From the NCBI RefSeq assembly GCF_017104715.1, contig NZ_JAAGPI010000013.1, forward strand, positions 156,948 to 220,947: a DNA stretch of 64,000 nucleotides, in the 5' to 3' direction. The position numbers and the translations under genes were made by a program. How positions within the stretch are numbered: position 1 is the first letter of the stretch; every line of letters starts with the position of its first letter. The notes below the pieces were generated by a model. The model made no database searches and was not told where the DNA came from. It saw nothing but the letters and a program-made list of their open reading frames with translations. This document shows positions 25,592-34,062 of the stretch, in pieces. The DNA is from Burkholderia sp. Ac-20365 (GTDB lineage: Bacteria > Pseudomonadota > Gammaproteobacteria > Burkholderiales > Burkholderiaceae).

Positions 25592-25834
25592 ATGAAGACA
25601 CGAATCATCCTGTGCGCGGCGTTCGCCACCGCGCTCTCTTTGGCAGGCGTCGCGCACGCCCAGAACACGACGACGCAGCAGAATGCACAACCGGCCGCGA
25701 CGACGTCCACCACCACCGAGTATGGCGGCGTGTCCGGCAGCAGCACGGCAATGGGCGGTTCGACACGCGCGGGCTGGGTGCAGTCGTCCAGCTGCAACTA
25801 TCTGCCGCGCTGCGCGCCGAATTCGGGCCACTGA
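25592..25834 (+). CDS. Small secreted Thr/Ser/Gln-rich protein of unknown function
   Basis: An 80-residue protein with a clear signal peptide (MKTRIILCAAFATALSLAG, then VAHAQ, cleavage after AHA) and a mature part of about 56 residues rich in Thr, Ser, Gln and Gly. It ends with two cysteines in SSCNYLPRCAP that could form one disulfide. It has GAAGGAG eight bases before the ATG. It is probably periplasmic; I recognise no family. It is followed after 32 nt by the NmrA-like gene. Confidence 0.7.
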   Translation: MKTRIILCAAFATALSLAGVAHAQNTTTQQNAQPAATTSTTTEYGGVSGSSTAMGGSTRAGWVQSSSCNYLPRCAPNSGH

Positions 25835-25866
25835 ATCAGCAGGTGCATTTGCATGGAGGGTGAATC

Positions 25867-26622
25867 ATGAAGATCGTTATCATCGGCGGCACGGGTCTGA
25901 TCGGCTCGAAGACGGCGGCTATCCTGCGTCAGGCGGGTCACGATGTCGTCGCCGCGTCGCCCAGAACGGGTGTCAACACCATCACGGGCGAAGGGCTCAA
26001 AGAGGGCCTCGCGGGCGCGCAGGTGGTAATCGACCTGTCCAATTCGCCATCGTTCGAAGACAAGGCGGTGCTGGAGTTCTTCGAAACCTCTGGCCGCAAT
26101 CTTCGTACGGCTGAGGCGGAAGCGGGCGTCCAGCACCATGTCGCGCTATCGATCGTCGGCACCGACCGCACGCCCGAGAATGGCTACTTTCGCGCGAAGG
26201 TCGCGCAGGAAAAGCTGGTCGCGGCCTCCGGCATTCCGTACACGGTCATCCGTTCGACCCAGTTCATGGAGTTTCTCGGCGGCATTGCCGATTCGTCGAT
26301 GCAAGGCAACACGGTGCACATGTCGCCGGGCATGTTCCAGCCCATCGCCGCCGATGATGTCGCCGCGATCGTCGCCGATGTCGCGCTCGCTGCGCCGCGC
26401 AACGGCATCATCGATATTGCCGGGCCCGATCGCGCGCCGTTCAACGAGATCATCGCCCGCTATCTGAAGGCGGTCGGCGACCCGCGCGAAGTCGTGCGCG
26501 ACCCTGAAGCGCGCTATTTCGGCGGCATCGTCGAAGAACTGTCGCTCGTGCCGCTTGGTGACGCGCGCGTCGGCACGACCGGCTTCGACGAATGGTTGCG
26601 CCGTCCGCAGAACAAGGCGTGA
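25867..26622 (+). CDS. NmrA-like/atypical SDR NAD(P)-binding protein
   Basis: A 251-residue atypical SDR. The dinucleotide motif IIGGTGLIGSKTAAILRQAGHDV is at the N-terminus. The middle has VALSIVGTDRTPENGYFRAKVAQEKLVAASGIPYTVIRSTQFMEF, where YFRAK is the YxxxK-like element, typical of NmrA/NAD(P)H-binding proteins. It may be a redox sensor or reductase; its substrate is unknown. Lies between the small secreted protein and a secreted cupin on the same strand. Confidence 0.85.
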   Translation: MKIVIIGGTGLIGSKTAAILRQAGHDVVAASPRTGVNTITGEGLKEGLAGAQVVIDLSNSPSFEDKAVLEFFETSGRNLRTAEAEAGVQHHVALSIVGTDRTPENGYFRAKVAQEKLVAASGIPYTVIRSTQFMEFLGGIADSSMQGNTVHMSPGMFQPIAADDVAAIVADVALAAPRNGIIDIAGPDRAPFNEIIARYLKAVGDPREVVRDPEARYFGGIVEELSLVPLGDARVGTTGFDEWLRRPQNKA

Positions 26623-26658
26623 TTTCTCATGCATCGAACTAACAACAACAGGTGGGAC

Positions 26659-27075
26659 ATGAAACGCATCCTCTGTTCGCTGCTCGTCGCCAGCTTGCCG
26701 TTCGGCACCGCGCTCGCGCAGACGCCAAAGGAAAAGAGCGCCAAAGTGACGCTGGTCTATCAGCATGAATTGCCGAACGTGCCGGGCAAGAGCGTCAAGG
26801 GCGTGCTCGTCGAGTATGGTCCGGGCGGCTATTCGGCCGGGCATACGCATGCGAAGTCGGCGTTCATCTATGCGACCGTGCTCGAAGGCGCAATTCGCAG
26901 CCAGGTCAACGACGGGCCCGTGACGGTCTACAAGGCGGGGCAGAATTTCTCCGAGCTGCCCGGCGACCGTCATCGCGTCAGCGCAAATGCGAGCAAGACG
27001 AAGCCGGCAAAGCTGCTGGCCGTGTTCGTGGTCGATACGAACGAGACGGAACTGACGACACCATTCGGCGAATGA
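26659..27075 (+). CDS. Periplasmic cupin-domain protein
   Basis: A 138-residue single-domain cupin with a signal peptide (MKRILCSLLVASLPFGTALAQ). The cupin metal motif is YSAGHTHAKSAFIYATVLEG (His-x-His, partner Glu in the second half), followed by PGDRHRVSANAS. It may be a periplasmic binding or quercetinase-like protein; substrate unknown. The ATG at 26659 is preferred over 26629 because it gives a proper signal peptide and follows an AGGTGGGA leader. Ends nine bases before the convergent LysR gene. Confidence 0.82.
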   Translation: MKRILCSLLVASLPFGTALAQTPKEKSAKVTLVYQHELPNVPGKSVKGVLVEYGPGGYSAGHTHAKSAFIYATVLEGAIRSQVNDGPVTVYKAGQNFSELPGDRHRVSANASKTKPAKLLAVFVVDTNETELTTPFGE

Positions 27076-27084
27076 ATGCGCGGA

Positions 27085-27981
27085 TCAGCTGATCCGTCTG
27101 CCCAGTTGAACCGCGCGTTGGCACACGGCCTCCATCAGCACCGTTGCGCTGCGCGACGGCGGCGAGAACTTCGAGTAGACGAAGGTGGCCGTCATCTCCA
27201 GGTCTTCGACGAGCGGCCGCACGATGCAGTCGGCTTCGCTGGCCGCGAACTCGTCGACGATCGCAAGCCCGAGTCCGCCGCGCACGAGCGCAAGCGCCTG
27301 GTCGGCGCGCGTGACATCGACCACCGAGGTCAGCTCGACATCCGCCTGCTGGCACGCGGCAACGATGATCGTGCCGAACGGGATATCGCGGCGAAACAGG
27401 ATCATCGGCTCGTGCGCGAGGTCCGCTAGCGCGATGCGTTTGCACGCTGCGAGCGCATGGTTCGGCGGCAACGCGCAGACCATGCGGCCGCGCATGAACG
27501 GCACGGCTTCGAGATGTTCGTGTTCGATGGGCAACGACGTGATCGCGACGTCGACTGTCTTGCTCAATACTTCCAGCGGCATGCCGGCCATCAGCGTCGT
27601 ATGCCAGTCGACGTTCAATGCGGGCAACTGGCGCTTAAGCTCCACGATAGCGGGCGCGACCACGGCAGGCGCGAGCGATGGGCTGCACGCGACGCGCAGC
27701 AGGCTCGCGGGTCCGAGCGCGAGCGCACGTGCGAATTCGTCGACACGCAACGCCGACTGATACACCTGCTCGACCTCGCGATACAGCGCATGCGCTTCGG
27801 CTGTCGGGACGAGCCGGCCTTTGGCGCGCTCGAAGAGCCGCAGCCCGAGCGTGGTCTCCGTGTGCGCGACGAGCTTGCTGACGGCCGGCTGCGAGACGTA
27901 CAGCATCTTTGCCGCTGCATTGATCGAGCCAGTCAGCATGACGGCTCGAAATACTTCCATCTGTCGCAGCTTGAAACGCAT
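27085..27981 (-). CDS. LysR-family transcriptional regulator
   Basis: A 298-residue LysR protein. The helix-turn-helix is MEVFRAVMLTGSINAAAKMLYVSQPAVSKLV, followed by LGLRLFERAKGRLVPT. The effector domain opens with LLRVACSPSLAPAVVAPAI and contains FGTIIVAACQQADVEL. It is divergent from the amidohydrolase/aldo-keto reductase pair, with a T-N11-A box between. Those genes are therefore its likely target, with a carboxylate or lactone-type inducer. Confidence 0.88.
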   Translation of the reverse strand: MRFKLRQMEVFRAVMLTGSINAAAKMLYVSQPAVSKLVAHTETTLGLRLFERAKGRLVPTAEAHALYREVEQVYQSALRVDEFARALALGPASLLRVACSPSLAPAVVAPAIVELKRQLPALNVDWHTTLMAGMPLEVLSKTVDVAITSLPIEHEHLEAVPFMRGRMVCALPPNHALAACKRIALADLAHEPMILFRRDIPFGTIIVAACQQADVELTSVVDVTRADQALALVRGGLGLAIVDEFAASEADCIVRPLVEDLEMTATFVYSKFSPPSRSATVLMEAVCQRAVQLGRRIS

Positions 27982-28006
27982 GGTTGTTCCGTATTCGGGC
28001 GGTGAT

Positions 28007-28019
28007 TAACAAAAGGTTA
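28007..28019. promoter_or_regulatory. Candidate LysR box (T-N11-A) in LysR/amidohydrolase gap
   Basis: TAAC-AAAAG-GTTA is a 13-bp sequence fitting the LysR T-N11-A interrupted palindrome, 25 nt before the LysR start and about 95 nt before the divergent gene. Both position and form suit an autoregulatory recognition site. Confidence 0.45.
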
Positions 28020-28112
28020 TAGGGTAGCCTAAAGACGGCATACGACAGCGGCACGGCCGCGCATTAGTATTCCCGTGCCACGAATGTGCGATGCTGACAC
28101 GCTGGCCCGCAG

Positions 28113-28964
28113 ATGGAACCTGAGATGAGCGTATTCGACGAAGACAAGATCGACTGCCACTGTCATATTTTCGATCCCGCGCGCTTTCCGTATCGCGAGG
28201 ACACGGCCTATCGGCCTGCGCAGCAGGAGATCGGCACGGCCGCGCAGTTCGTGCGCGTGATGGACACGTATGGCGTGCGCCATGCGCTGCTCGTCGGCCC
28301 GACGAGCGGTTATCGCACCGACAACCGCTGCCTGCTCAACGCGCTCGATACTTACAAAGACCGCTTCCGCGGCATTGCGGTGGTCGACAACGATATCAGC
28401 CGAAGCGAGCTTGTGGCGCTGAAAAACGCAGGTGTCGTCGGCGTCGCTTTCAATCCGGCGATGGAAGGCATCGAGCTCGTGCGCGATGCTGGCGCGCTGT
28501 TTGCCATGCTGGCGGATCTCGGGATGTTCGCGCAGGTGCAGGTGTGCGGCGATCAGATGGCTGCGCTGGGACCGTGGCTCGCGCAGCAGGGCGCGCAATT
28601 GCTGATCGACCATTGCGGCCGGCCCGATGTCGAAGCGGGCATCGGCCAGGCAGGTTTTCAGGCAGTGCTGCGGCTGGCGGATACCCGTCGCGCGAGTGTC
28701 AAGCTGTCGGGCTGGCAAAAGTATTCGAAGCATGCGCATCCGTATGAGGACGTGTGGCCGTACGTGCAGGCATTGCTCGATGCCTTCGGTCCGCAACACT
28801 GCTTGTGGGGTTCCGACTGGCCGTTTCTGCGCGCGCCCGAACGTCTCGACTATGGCCCGCTGCTGAACCTGTTCGAACAGATCGTGCCCGACGCGGCCAC
28901 GCGTCGTCAGATCCAGTGGGACACGCCGCGGCGGCTTTTCGGTTTCGATACGCACGCGGCGTGA
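28113..28964 (+). CDS. Amidohydrolase-family TIM-barrel hydrolase (lactonase/PDC hydrolase-like)
   Basis: A 283-residue amidohydrolase. DCHCHIFDPARFPYR near the N-terminus carries the metal HxH motif. HCGRPD at about 170 and WGSDWPFLRAPE at about 230 match the 2-pyrone-4,6-dicarboxylate hydrolase and sugar-lactone (fuconolactonase-like) branch. Reaction: probable hydrolysis of a lactone in carbohydrate or aromatic-acid catabolism. An alternative ATG at 28125 gives MSVFDED. It is followed after 23 nt by an aldo/keto reductase, consistent with a two-gene sugar-acid pathway under the divergent LysR. Confidence 0.83.
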   Translation: MEPEMSVFDEDKIDCHCHIFDPARFPYREDTAYRPAQQEIGTAAQFVRVMDTYGVRHALLVGPTSGYRTDNRCLLNALDTYKDRFRGIAVVDNDISRSELVALKNAGVVGVAFNPAMEGIELVRDAGALFAMLADLGMFAQVQVCGDQMAALGPWLAQQGAQLLIDHCGRPDVEAGIGQAGFQAVLRLADTRRASVKLSGWQKYSKHAHPYEDVWPYVQALLDAFGPQHCLWGSDWPFLRAPERLDYGPLLNLFEQIVPDAATRRQIQWDTPRRLFGFDTHAA

Positions 28965-28987
28965 CGCGCCGCGCACTCATATCAACG

Positions 28988-29833
28988 ATGGAGAAACAAC
29001 GCTTGGAACACATCGTCAACCGGCACGGCCTCGACATGCCGAAGCTCGGTCTCGGTACCTGGCCGATGGTCGGCGAAGACTGCACGCGCGCCGTCGTGCA
29101 GGCACTTGAACTCGGCTATCGGCATATCGACACGGCCGCCGGCTATCAGAACGAAGATGCCGTCGGCGCCGCGTTGTCTGCGACGACCGTGCCGCGCGAG
29201 CAGATCCATGTGACCAGCAAAGTCTGGTGGGACCAGCTCGAACCGCAGGCGCTGCGCGCGTCATGCGAACGCTCGTTGCGCGATCTGCGCAGCGACTACG
29301 TGGACCTGTTTCTGCTTCACTGGCCGACGACGGACATGAACCTGCGCAGCACGCTCGATGCGCTCGTCGGGTTGAAGGAGCGCGGGCTGGCGCGCGCGGT
29401 CGGCGTGGCGAACTTTCCGCTGCCGCTCCTGAAAGAGGCCGTCGAAACGATCGGCGCGCCGCTTGCAGCACTTCAGGTCGAATATCACGTGACGCTCGGT
29501 CAGACGAATCTGCTCGAATTTGCGCGACGACATGACATGGCGCTGACGGCGTATAGCCCGCTCGCGCGCAATCGCGTGTCGGAGATCCCGGCGATCGTCG
29601 AGATTGCACGCAAGCACAACGTGCTGCCCACGCAGATCGCACTGGCATGGCTGCTCGAACAGAAGAACGTTGCGGCCGTGCCGAAGGCGGCTGGCGCGGC
29701 GAATCAGACGTCGAACCTCGCATCGCTCGATGTGCGTCTCGACGATGAAGACCGCGCGACGATTGCCGCATTGCCGAAGAACGAACGCCTCGTGAATCCG
29801 GCGTTTGCCCCGCAATGGGATGACGCTGCGTGA
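28988..29833 (+). CDS. Aldo/keto reductase (2,5-diketogluconate reductase-like)
   Basis: A 281-residue aldo/keto reductase: MPKLGLGTWPM, YRHIDTAAGYQNE (catalytic Asp and Tyr), TSKVWW (Lys) and LFLLHWP (His) give the full tetrad. The C-terminal NPAFAPQWD resembles the DkgB-type ending. It should reduce a small ketone or aldehyde with NADPH; the substrate may come from the hydrolase encoded just upstream. It is distinct from the DkgB-like gene at 13.1-13.9 kb. Ends 19 nt before the convergent porin stop. Confidence 0.87.
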   Translation: MEKQRLEHIVNRHGLDMPKLGLGTWPMVGEDCTRAVVQALELGYRHIDTAAGYQNEDAVGAALSATTVPREQIHVTSKVWWDQLEPQALRASCERSLRDLRSDYVDLFLLHWPTTDMNLRSTLDALVGLKERGLARAVGVANFPLPLLKEAVETIGAPLAALQVEYHVTLGQTNLLEFARRHDMALTAYSPLARNRVSEIPAIVEIARKHNVLPTQIALAWLLEQKNVAAVPKAAGAANQTSNLASLDVRLDDEDRATIAALPKNERLVNPAFAPQWDDAA

Positions 29834-29852
29834 TCAGGCGCCGACGGTTCAC

Positions 29853-30884
29853 CTAGAACCGGTCGATCATCCCTAACTGCACGCCTCGCACCGCCGCGCC
29901 CGGCCACGACGGTGTGAGGCCCGTCACGTTCACGCCCTTGAGCGTGAACTCTCCCTCGCCGCGATTTCTCAACCAGCCTGCGGCCGCGTACAGCAGCACG
30001 CGTTTGGACAGATCGTATTCGCAGGCCGCGCTGAACTGGTCCGCGTTGTTATCGCCGCCAGAACGGTCGCGCAGATACGCGTAGCCGAGCGACGCGCGAA
30101 AGCGCGCGTTGACGGCATAACGCGCGGAAACCGAGACGCCATCGTTGTGATAACGCGGCGTGCCGCCATCGCCATTGAAGAACGAGACGAAGCCCGTGAC
30201 CGGTCCGTACGCGTACGAGACGCCGCCAAGGTTCGCCCGCAACGCGCCGTCGCCGTGTGTCTGCTGATGCGCGTAGGAAACGCGAAATCCGCCGCTACGC
30301 CACGCGAAGGTTTCGATGTGACCGGCGAGGCCGTTGCCGTCGTCGTCGGCGGGATCGCGCAGCATCGCCATCACCGTCGTCGAGAAGCCGTGATATTCGG
30401 GCGACAGATACGTGATCGCGTTGCTCGCGTACGGCGTGATCTTCGACAGGTTGTTGAGGCCCGATGCGATCGTGCCTGCGCCGAAGGCATCGAGTTGTCC
30501 CTTGAACGGAATGTAGATCGGCGAATACTGACGCCCGATTCGCACCGTGCCATACGGTGTCGACGCGCCGATCCACGCCTGCCGGTTGAAGATCGTATTC
30601 GCGACAGCCAGCGAGCCGTTGCCTGAGCTGAAGCCATTTTCCAGGTCGAACAGAATCTGGACGCCGTTGCCGATATCTTCGGAACCGCGCAGCCCGACGC
30701 GCGAGCCGCGATAGGCGCCCGAATCCATCCGCGCGACGTAACCGCCGCCAGGGTTGGTGATTTCGATGCTGGTATCGAGCGTGCCGTATAGCGTGACAGA
30801 GGACTGCGCGTGCGCGCTCGAGGCGCAAGCGGCAAACGCCGCGAGCGCAATCGACGTGCGCCGCGCGAGTAGCGAAGGTTTCAT
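29853..30884 (-). CDS. Gram-negative porin (OmpC-like, trimeric type)
   Basis: A 343-residue porin. The signal peptide runs to SSAHA, then QSSVTLYGTLDTSIEI starts the barrel, the common opening of Burkholderia porins. VGLRGSEDIGNGVQILFDLENGF and FNRQAWIGASTPYGTVRIGRQ are conserved strands and loops. It ends in the aromatic residue IDRF, as barrel proteins do. It gives passive passage of small hydrophilic solutes. Downstream of the PQQ dehydrogenase on the same strand but separated by a strong terminator, so independently expressed. Confidence 0.9.
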   Translation of the reverse strand: MKPSLLARRTSIALAAFAACASSAHAQSSVTLYGTLDTSIEITNPGGGYVARMDSGAYRGSRVGLRGSEDIGNGVQILFDLENGFSSGNGSLAVANTIFNRQAWIGASTPYGTVRIGRQYSPIYIPFKGQLDAFGAGTIASGLNNLSKITPYASNAITYLSPEYHGFSTTVMAMLRDPADDDGNGLAGHIETFAWRSGGFRVSYAHQQTHGDGALRANLGGVSYAYGPVTGFVSFFNGDGGTPRYHNDGVSVSARYAVNARFRASLGYAYLRDRSGGDNNADQFSAACEYDLSKRVLLYAAAGWLRNRGEGEFTLKGVNVTGLTPSWPGAAVRGVQLGMIDRF

Positions 30885-30928
30885 GAGAGAAAAAAAGAGC
30901 GCCGTGAAGCTGGCGAGAAAGACGAGCG

Positions 30929-30960
30929 CCCGACGCGCGCAGGATCGTGCGCGCGTCGGG
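30929..30960 (-). terminator. Terminator after the PQQ dehydrogenase gene
   Basis: CCCGACGCGCGCA and TGCGCGCGTCGGG form a perfect 13-bp stem with a 6-nt loop. It lies 18 nt past the dehydrogenase stop on the minus strand, and a run of T residues follows on that strand further on (near 30890-30897). Confidence 0.7.
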
Positions 30961-30977
30961 CTCGTAATGCGTGTGTG

Positions 30978-33401
30978 TTACTGCGGCAGCGCGTAAGCGA
31001 TCACGTAATCGCCACGATCAGGCGACTGACGCGCGCCACCCGCCGAGATCACGATGTACTGCTTGCCGTTCACCACATAGCTCATCGGTGTGCCCTGGCT
31101 GCCAACAGGAAGACGCGCTTTCCACACTTCACGTCCCGTCGAGCTGTCGAACGCGCGCAGGTAGTAGTCCTGCGTCGCGGCGAAGAACACGAGGCCACCG
31201 CCCGTGCTCATCGAGCCGCCGATAGTCGGCATGCCGATCGGCGTGGGCATATGCATCTGCACGCCCCACAGACGCGTGTCTTTCACCGTGCCAAGCGGCA
31301 CTTGCCACGCGATGCTGCGCGTTTTCAGATCGATTGCCGTCAGGCTGCCGAACGGCGGCTTCTGGCACGGAATGCCGAGCGGCGAAAAGAAGCGGTCCTT
31401 CGTCACCGAATACGGCGTGCCGCCGAGCGGCACTGCGCCCATGCCTGCATTCACTGCTTCGTTGCCGTTCGACGTGCCTTCTTTACGCTCTTCCTTGACG
31501 AGATGCACCCACAGGCCGAGGCGCATGTCGTTCACGTAGATCATGCCCGCGTTCGGATCGTACGACAGGCCGCCCCAGTTCATGCCGCCGAGCGAGCCGG
31601 GGAAGCTGAGCGAGGTGTCCGTATCCGGCGCGGTGAACAGGCCGTCGTAACGCATGCCGTGGAAGACGATGCGGCACATCATCTGATCGACGGGCGTCAT
31701 GCCCCACATGTCGGCGCCTTTCAGCACTTCCGCGCCGATCTGCGGCATGCCGACCGACAGCGGCTGCGTCTTCGCGTACGGCTCGTTCGGAATCGTCGCG
31801 GACTTGACCGGCTGCTCGATCACCTTCGTCAGCGGCTTGCCCGTCAGGCGGTCGAGCACGAACAGCTGGCCCATCTTCGTGCCGACGATCAGCGCCGGCA
31901 CCGTCTTGCCATCGACAGGGAAATCGACGAGCGTCGGCTGCATCGGCACGTCGTAGTCCCACAGATCGTGGTGGACAGTCTGGAAGTGCCACTTTTCGAT
32001 ACCCGTCGTTGCGTCGAGCGCGAGAATCGACGCGCCGTACGATTCGTCGAGCTTCGTGCGCTTCACGCCCCACAGATCGATTGCCGCGCTGCCCACGGGC
32101 ATGTACACGGTGTTCGAAGTCGCGTCATACGACATCGGCGCCCATACGTTCGGCGTCGAGCGCGTGAAGGTCTTGCCAGGCGCGGGCGCCTGCTTGTCCT
32201 GCGGATTGCCTGGATCGAACGCCCATTTCATTGCGCCCGTCATCACGTCGAAGCCGCGAATCACGCCGCCGGGCATGTCGAGCGACACGTTGTCCGCGAC
32301 GCGGCCGCCGACGACCACGGTCGTGCCTGCGACCGTCGGCGGCGAGGTCAGTTCGTACAGCGGGCTCGCTGCGTTGCCGAGGCCTGCCTTGAGATCGATG
32401 ATGCCGTCGTTGCCGAAGTCGGCGCACAGCTTGCCGTTGTCGGCGTCGAGCGCGACGAGCTTCGCGTCGATCGTGTTCATGTAGATGCGGCGACGGCATG
32501 CTGCATGTTCATCCGCCAATGCAACCGGCGTCACAGGCGTCGAACCGGCCACGCTCGGCTGCTGCACGGGCTTCGTCGCGTCGAAATACGCGAGGCCGCG
32601 GCAGCGCACCCAGACAGTGGTTTTGGTCGGGAATTCGTGACGCCACTTTTCGTGACCGCTCGCGGCGTCGAGTGCGATCACCGTGTTGTGCGGCGAGCAC
32701 AGGAACAGCGTATCGCCGATCTGCAGCGGCGTTTCCTGGTCTTCCGCGCCGCCACCGCCGGGGCTGACGGGCGTGTCGCCCGTGTGGTACGTCCACGCGA
32801 CCTGCAGGTTCTTCACATTGTTGCGATCGATCTGCGTGTAGCCCGCGAAACGGTCGCCGCCCGCCGAGTGTCCGTATGCGGACCAGTCACCGCCATTGCT
32901 GTTCGCATTTGCAGCAATCGGTGCATTCGACTCGCTGCCGAATATGCCGTGCGGCACGAACATGCCATACACAAACGATGCGTTGCACGCGAGCAGCACG
33001 AGGCCCGCCGTCCACGCGGCACCCTTCGCGGGGCTCTTGCCCTGGAAGCGGCGCAGCGCGGGATAAACGGGTGCGAGCACCATGCCGATCATCGTGAACA
33101 TGAAGATGCGCGCCTGCAGCGGCCAGAAATCGAAGCCGCTTTCCCACACGGCCCACAACACGGTCGCGACGATCACGAACGCGAAGATCACGCACGCGGC
33201 GGGTTTGCGTCGCGCGAGCTGGACGCCCGCCGCGCAGACGGCGAGACCCATCAACAGGTAATACCAGGTGCCGCCGCGCGCGACGAGCATGGTGCCGCCG
33301 ATCGCAAAGTACAGGCCGAGCAGCAGGCCCAGTACGCCCGCGAGCGCCAGGACAACGCGGGCTGCCGTCGATACTGGCTTGGTTTGAGGTTGCTTGGACA
33401 T
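30978..33401 (-). CDS. gcd: Membrane-bound PQQ-dependent dehydrogenase, glucose/quinate family
   Basis: An 807-residue protein. Residues about 15-150 form five membrane helices (including GGTWYYLLMGLAVCAAGVQL and WAVWESGFDFWPLQARIF, as in E. coli Gcd). The rest is an eight-bladed PQQ propeller in the periplasm: DWSAYGHSAGGDRFAGYTQI, SPHNTVIALDAASGHEKWRHE, VHHDLWDYDVPMQPTLVDF with the catalytic Asp, and GTKMGQLFVLDRLTGKPL with the PQQ-contacting Lys. It oxidises glucose or a related polyol such as quinate to the lactone and passes electrons to ubiquinone. The exact substrate cannot be read from sequence. No pqq genes are in the window. Confidence 0.88.
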   Translation of the reverse strand: MSKQPQTKPVSTAARVVLALAGVLGLLLGLYFAIGGTMLVARGGTWYYLLMGLAVCAAGVQLARRKPAACVIFAFVIVATVLWAVWESGFDFWPLQARIFMFTMIGMVLAPVYPALRRFQGKSPAKGAAWTAGLVLLACNASFVYGMFVPHGIFGSESNAPIAANANSNGGDWSAYGHSAGGDRFAGYTQIDRNNVKNLQVAWTYHTGDTPVSPGGGGAEDQETPLQIGDTLFLCSPHNTVIALDAASGHEKWRHEFPTKTTVWVRCRGLAYFDATKPVQQPSVAGSTPVTPVALADEHAACRRRIYMNTIDAKLVALDADNGKLCADFGNDGIIDLKAGLGNAASPLYELTSPPTVAGTTVVVGGRVADNVSLDMPGGVIRGFDVMTGAMKWAFDPGNPQDKQAPAPGKTFTRSTPNVWAPMSYDATSNTVYMPVGSAAIDLWGVKRTKLDESYGASILALDATTGIEKWHFQTVHHDLWDYDVPMQPTLVDFPVDGKTVPALIVGTKMGQLFVLDRLTGKPLTKVIEQPVKSATIPNEPYAKTQPLSVGMPQIGAEVLKGADMWGMTPVDQMMCRIVFHGMRYDGLFTAPDTDTSLSFPGSLGGMNWGGLSYDPNAGMIYVNDMRLGLWVHLVKEERKEGTSNGNEAVNAGMGAVPLGGTPYSVTKDRFFSPLGIPCQKPPFGSLTAIDLKTRSIAWQVPLGTVKDTRLWGVQMHMPTPIGMPTIGGSMSTGGGLVFFAATQDYYLRAFDSSTGREVWKARLPVGSQGTPMSYVVNGKQYIVISAGGARQSPDRGDYVIAYALPQ

Positions 33402-33822
33402 TGCTTGTCTTCAAAGGTACGCAAAAGTGGGCGCGTGCCAACCGTCGCCGGGCCGCGCAAGCGCGGGCAGCCGGCCGCGAAGTCGACGCGCGATGGCTTC
33501 CACCGTGACGGGTTGGCTCGGGTGCGCGCCGGGCAACGGGCTGGGCGCGACGAGCGCGATGTGGACAGATGCGCCGGGAACGGACCTGTTACGGCGGCGC
33601 AAATTCACATAGGACTAACTAGTTCGTACATTTTAACGCAATTCGGGGAATCCCGAAGCAAAGTCCGCAGGAGGCACTGCGGACTGCCATCCTTCCGTGT
33701 TCTACAAGAGTGTTTTGCAGCGCCCTTCCTGTGAAGCGCGCACGGGCTGCTGCTAGACTTCAGAGGTCGAAGTGAGAGGACGTGCGGCGCCTTGCCCAAC
33801 AAGGTTTCCGGCGTGAAGGACC
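33402..33822. other. Divergent intergenic region with an inverted repeat and a 9-bp-stem hairpin
   Basis: The 421 nt lie between the divergent PQQ dehydrogenase and the small secreted-protein gene. They hold a GC-rich half next to the dehydrogenase and an A/T-richer half. The latter contains an AACTAGTT palindrome near 33614-33627 and a perfect hairpin at 33662-33685 (AGTCCGCAG, loop GAGGCA, CTGCGGACT) without a T-run. No convincing coding sequence. Confidence 0.5.
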
Positions 33823-34062
33823 ATGGATATTTTCAAGCCACTTGCGTTGAGCTTGCTGCTGGTTGGCGGTGCCGCCAACGCCGGCACGTTGCAGCCTGCC
33901 AGTCATACCGCCGACCGTGACGGCCGGGCGCCGATGTGCGATTCCGTGTCGTTTGCAACGGGCACGGCGCAGAATCGCGCGGCATGTCGTCGGATGTTTG
34001 CGCGCGAGGCGCGCCCGACGGTGCAGACGTCGCCGCTCACGGCTTCCGATTACGCGTCCTGA
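33823..34062 (+). CDS. Small secreted protein of unknown function (79 aa)
   Basis: MDIFKPLALSLLLVGGAANA is a good signal peptide, leaving a mature part of about 59 residues with two cysteines (MCDSVS and RAACRRMF). GAAGGACC precedes the ATG. No family recognised; probably periplasmic. Its last 13 nt overlap the 3' end of the convergent LacI-type regulator, which argues for some caution about its reality. Confidence 0.55.
   Translation: MDIFKPLALSLLLVGGAANAGTLQPASHTADRDGRAPMCDSVSFATGTAQNRAACRRMFAREARPTVQTSPLTASDYAS

Noticed and set aside
30975..33734. 919-codon open reading on the plus strand opposite the PQQ dehydrogenase
   Set aside because: Arg/His-rich with no domain, exactly antisense to a well-supported gene; long antisense openings are normal in such GC-rich DNA.
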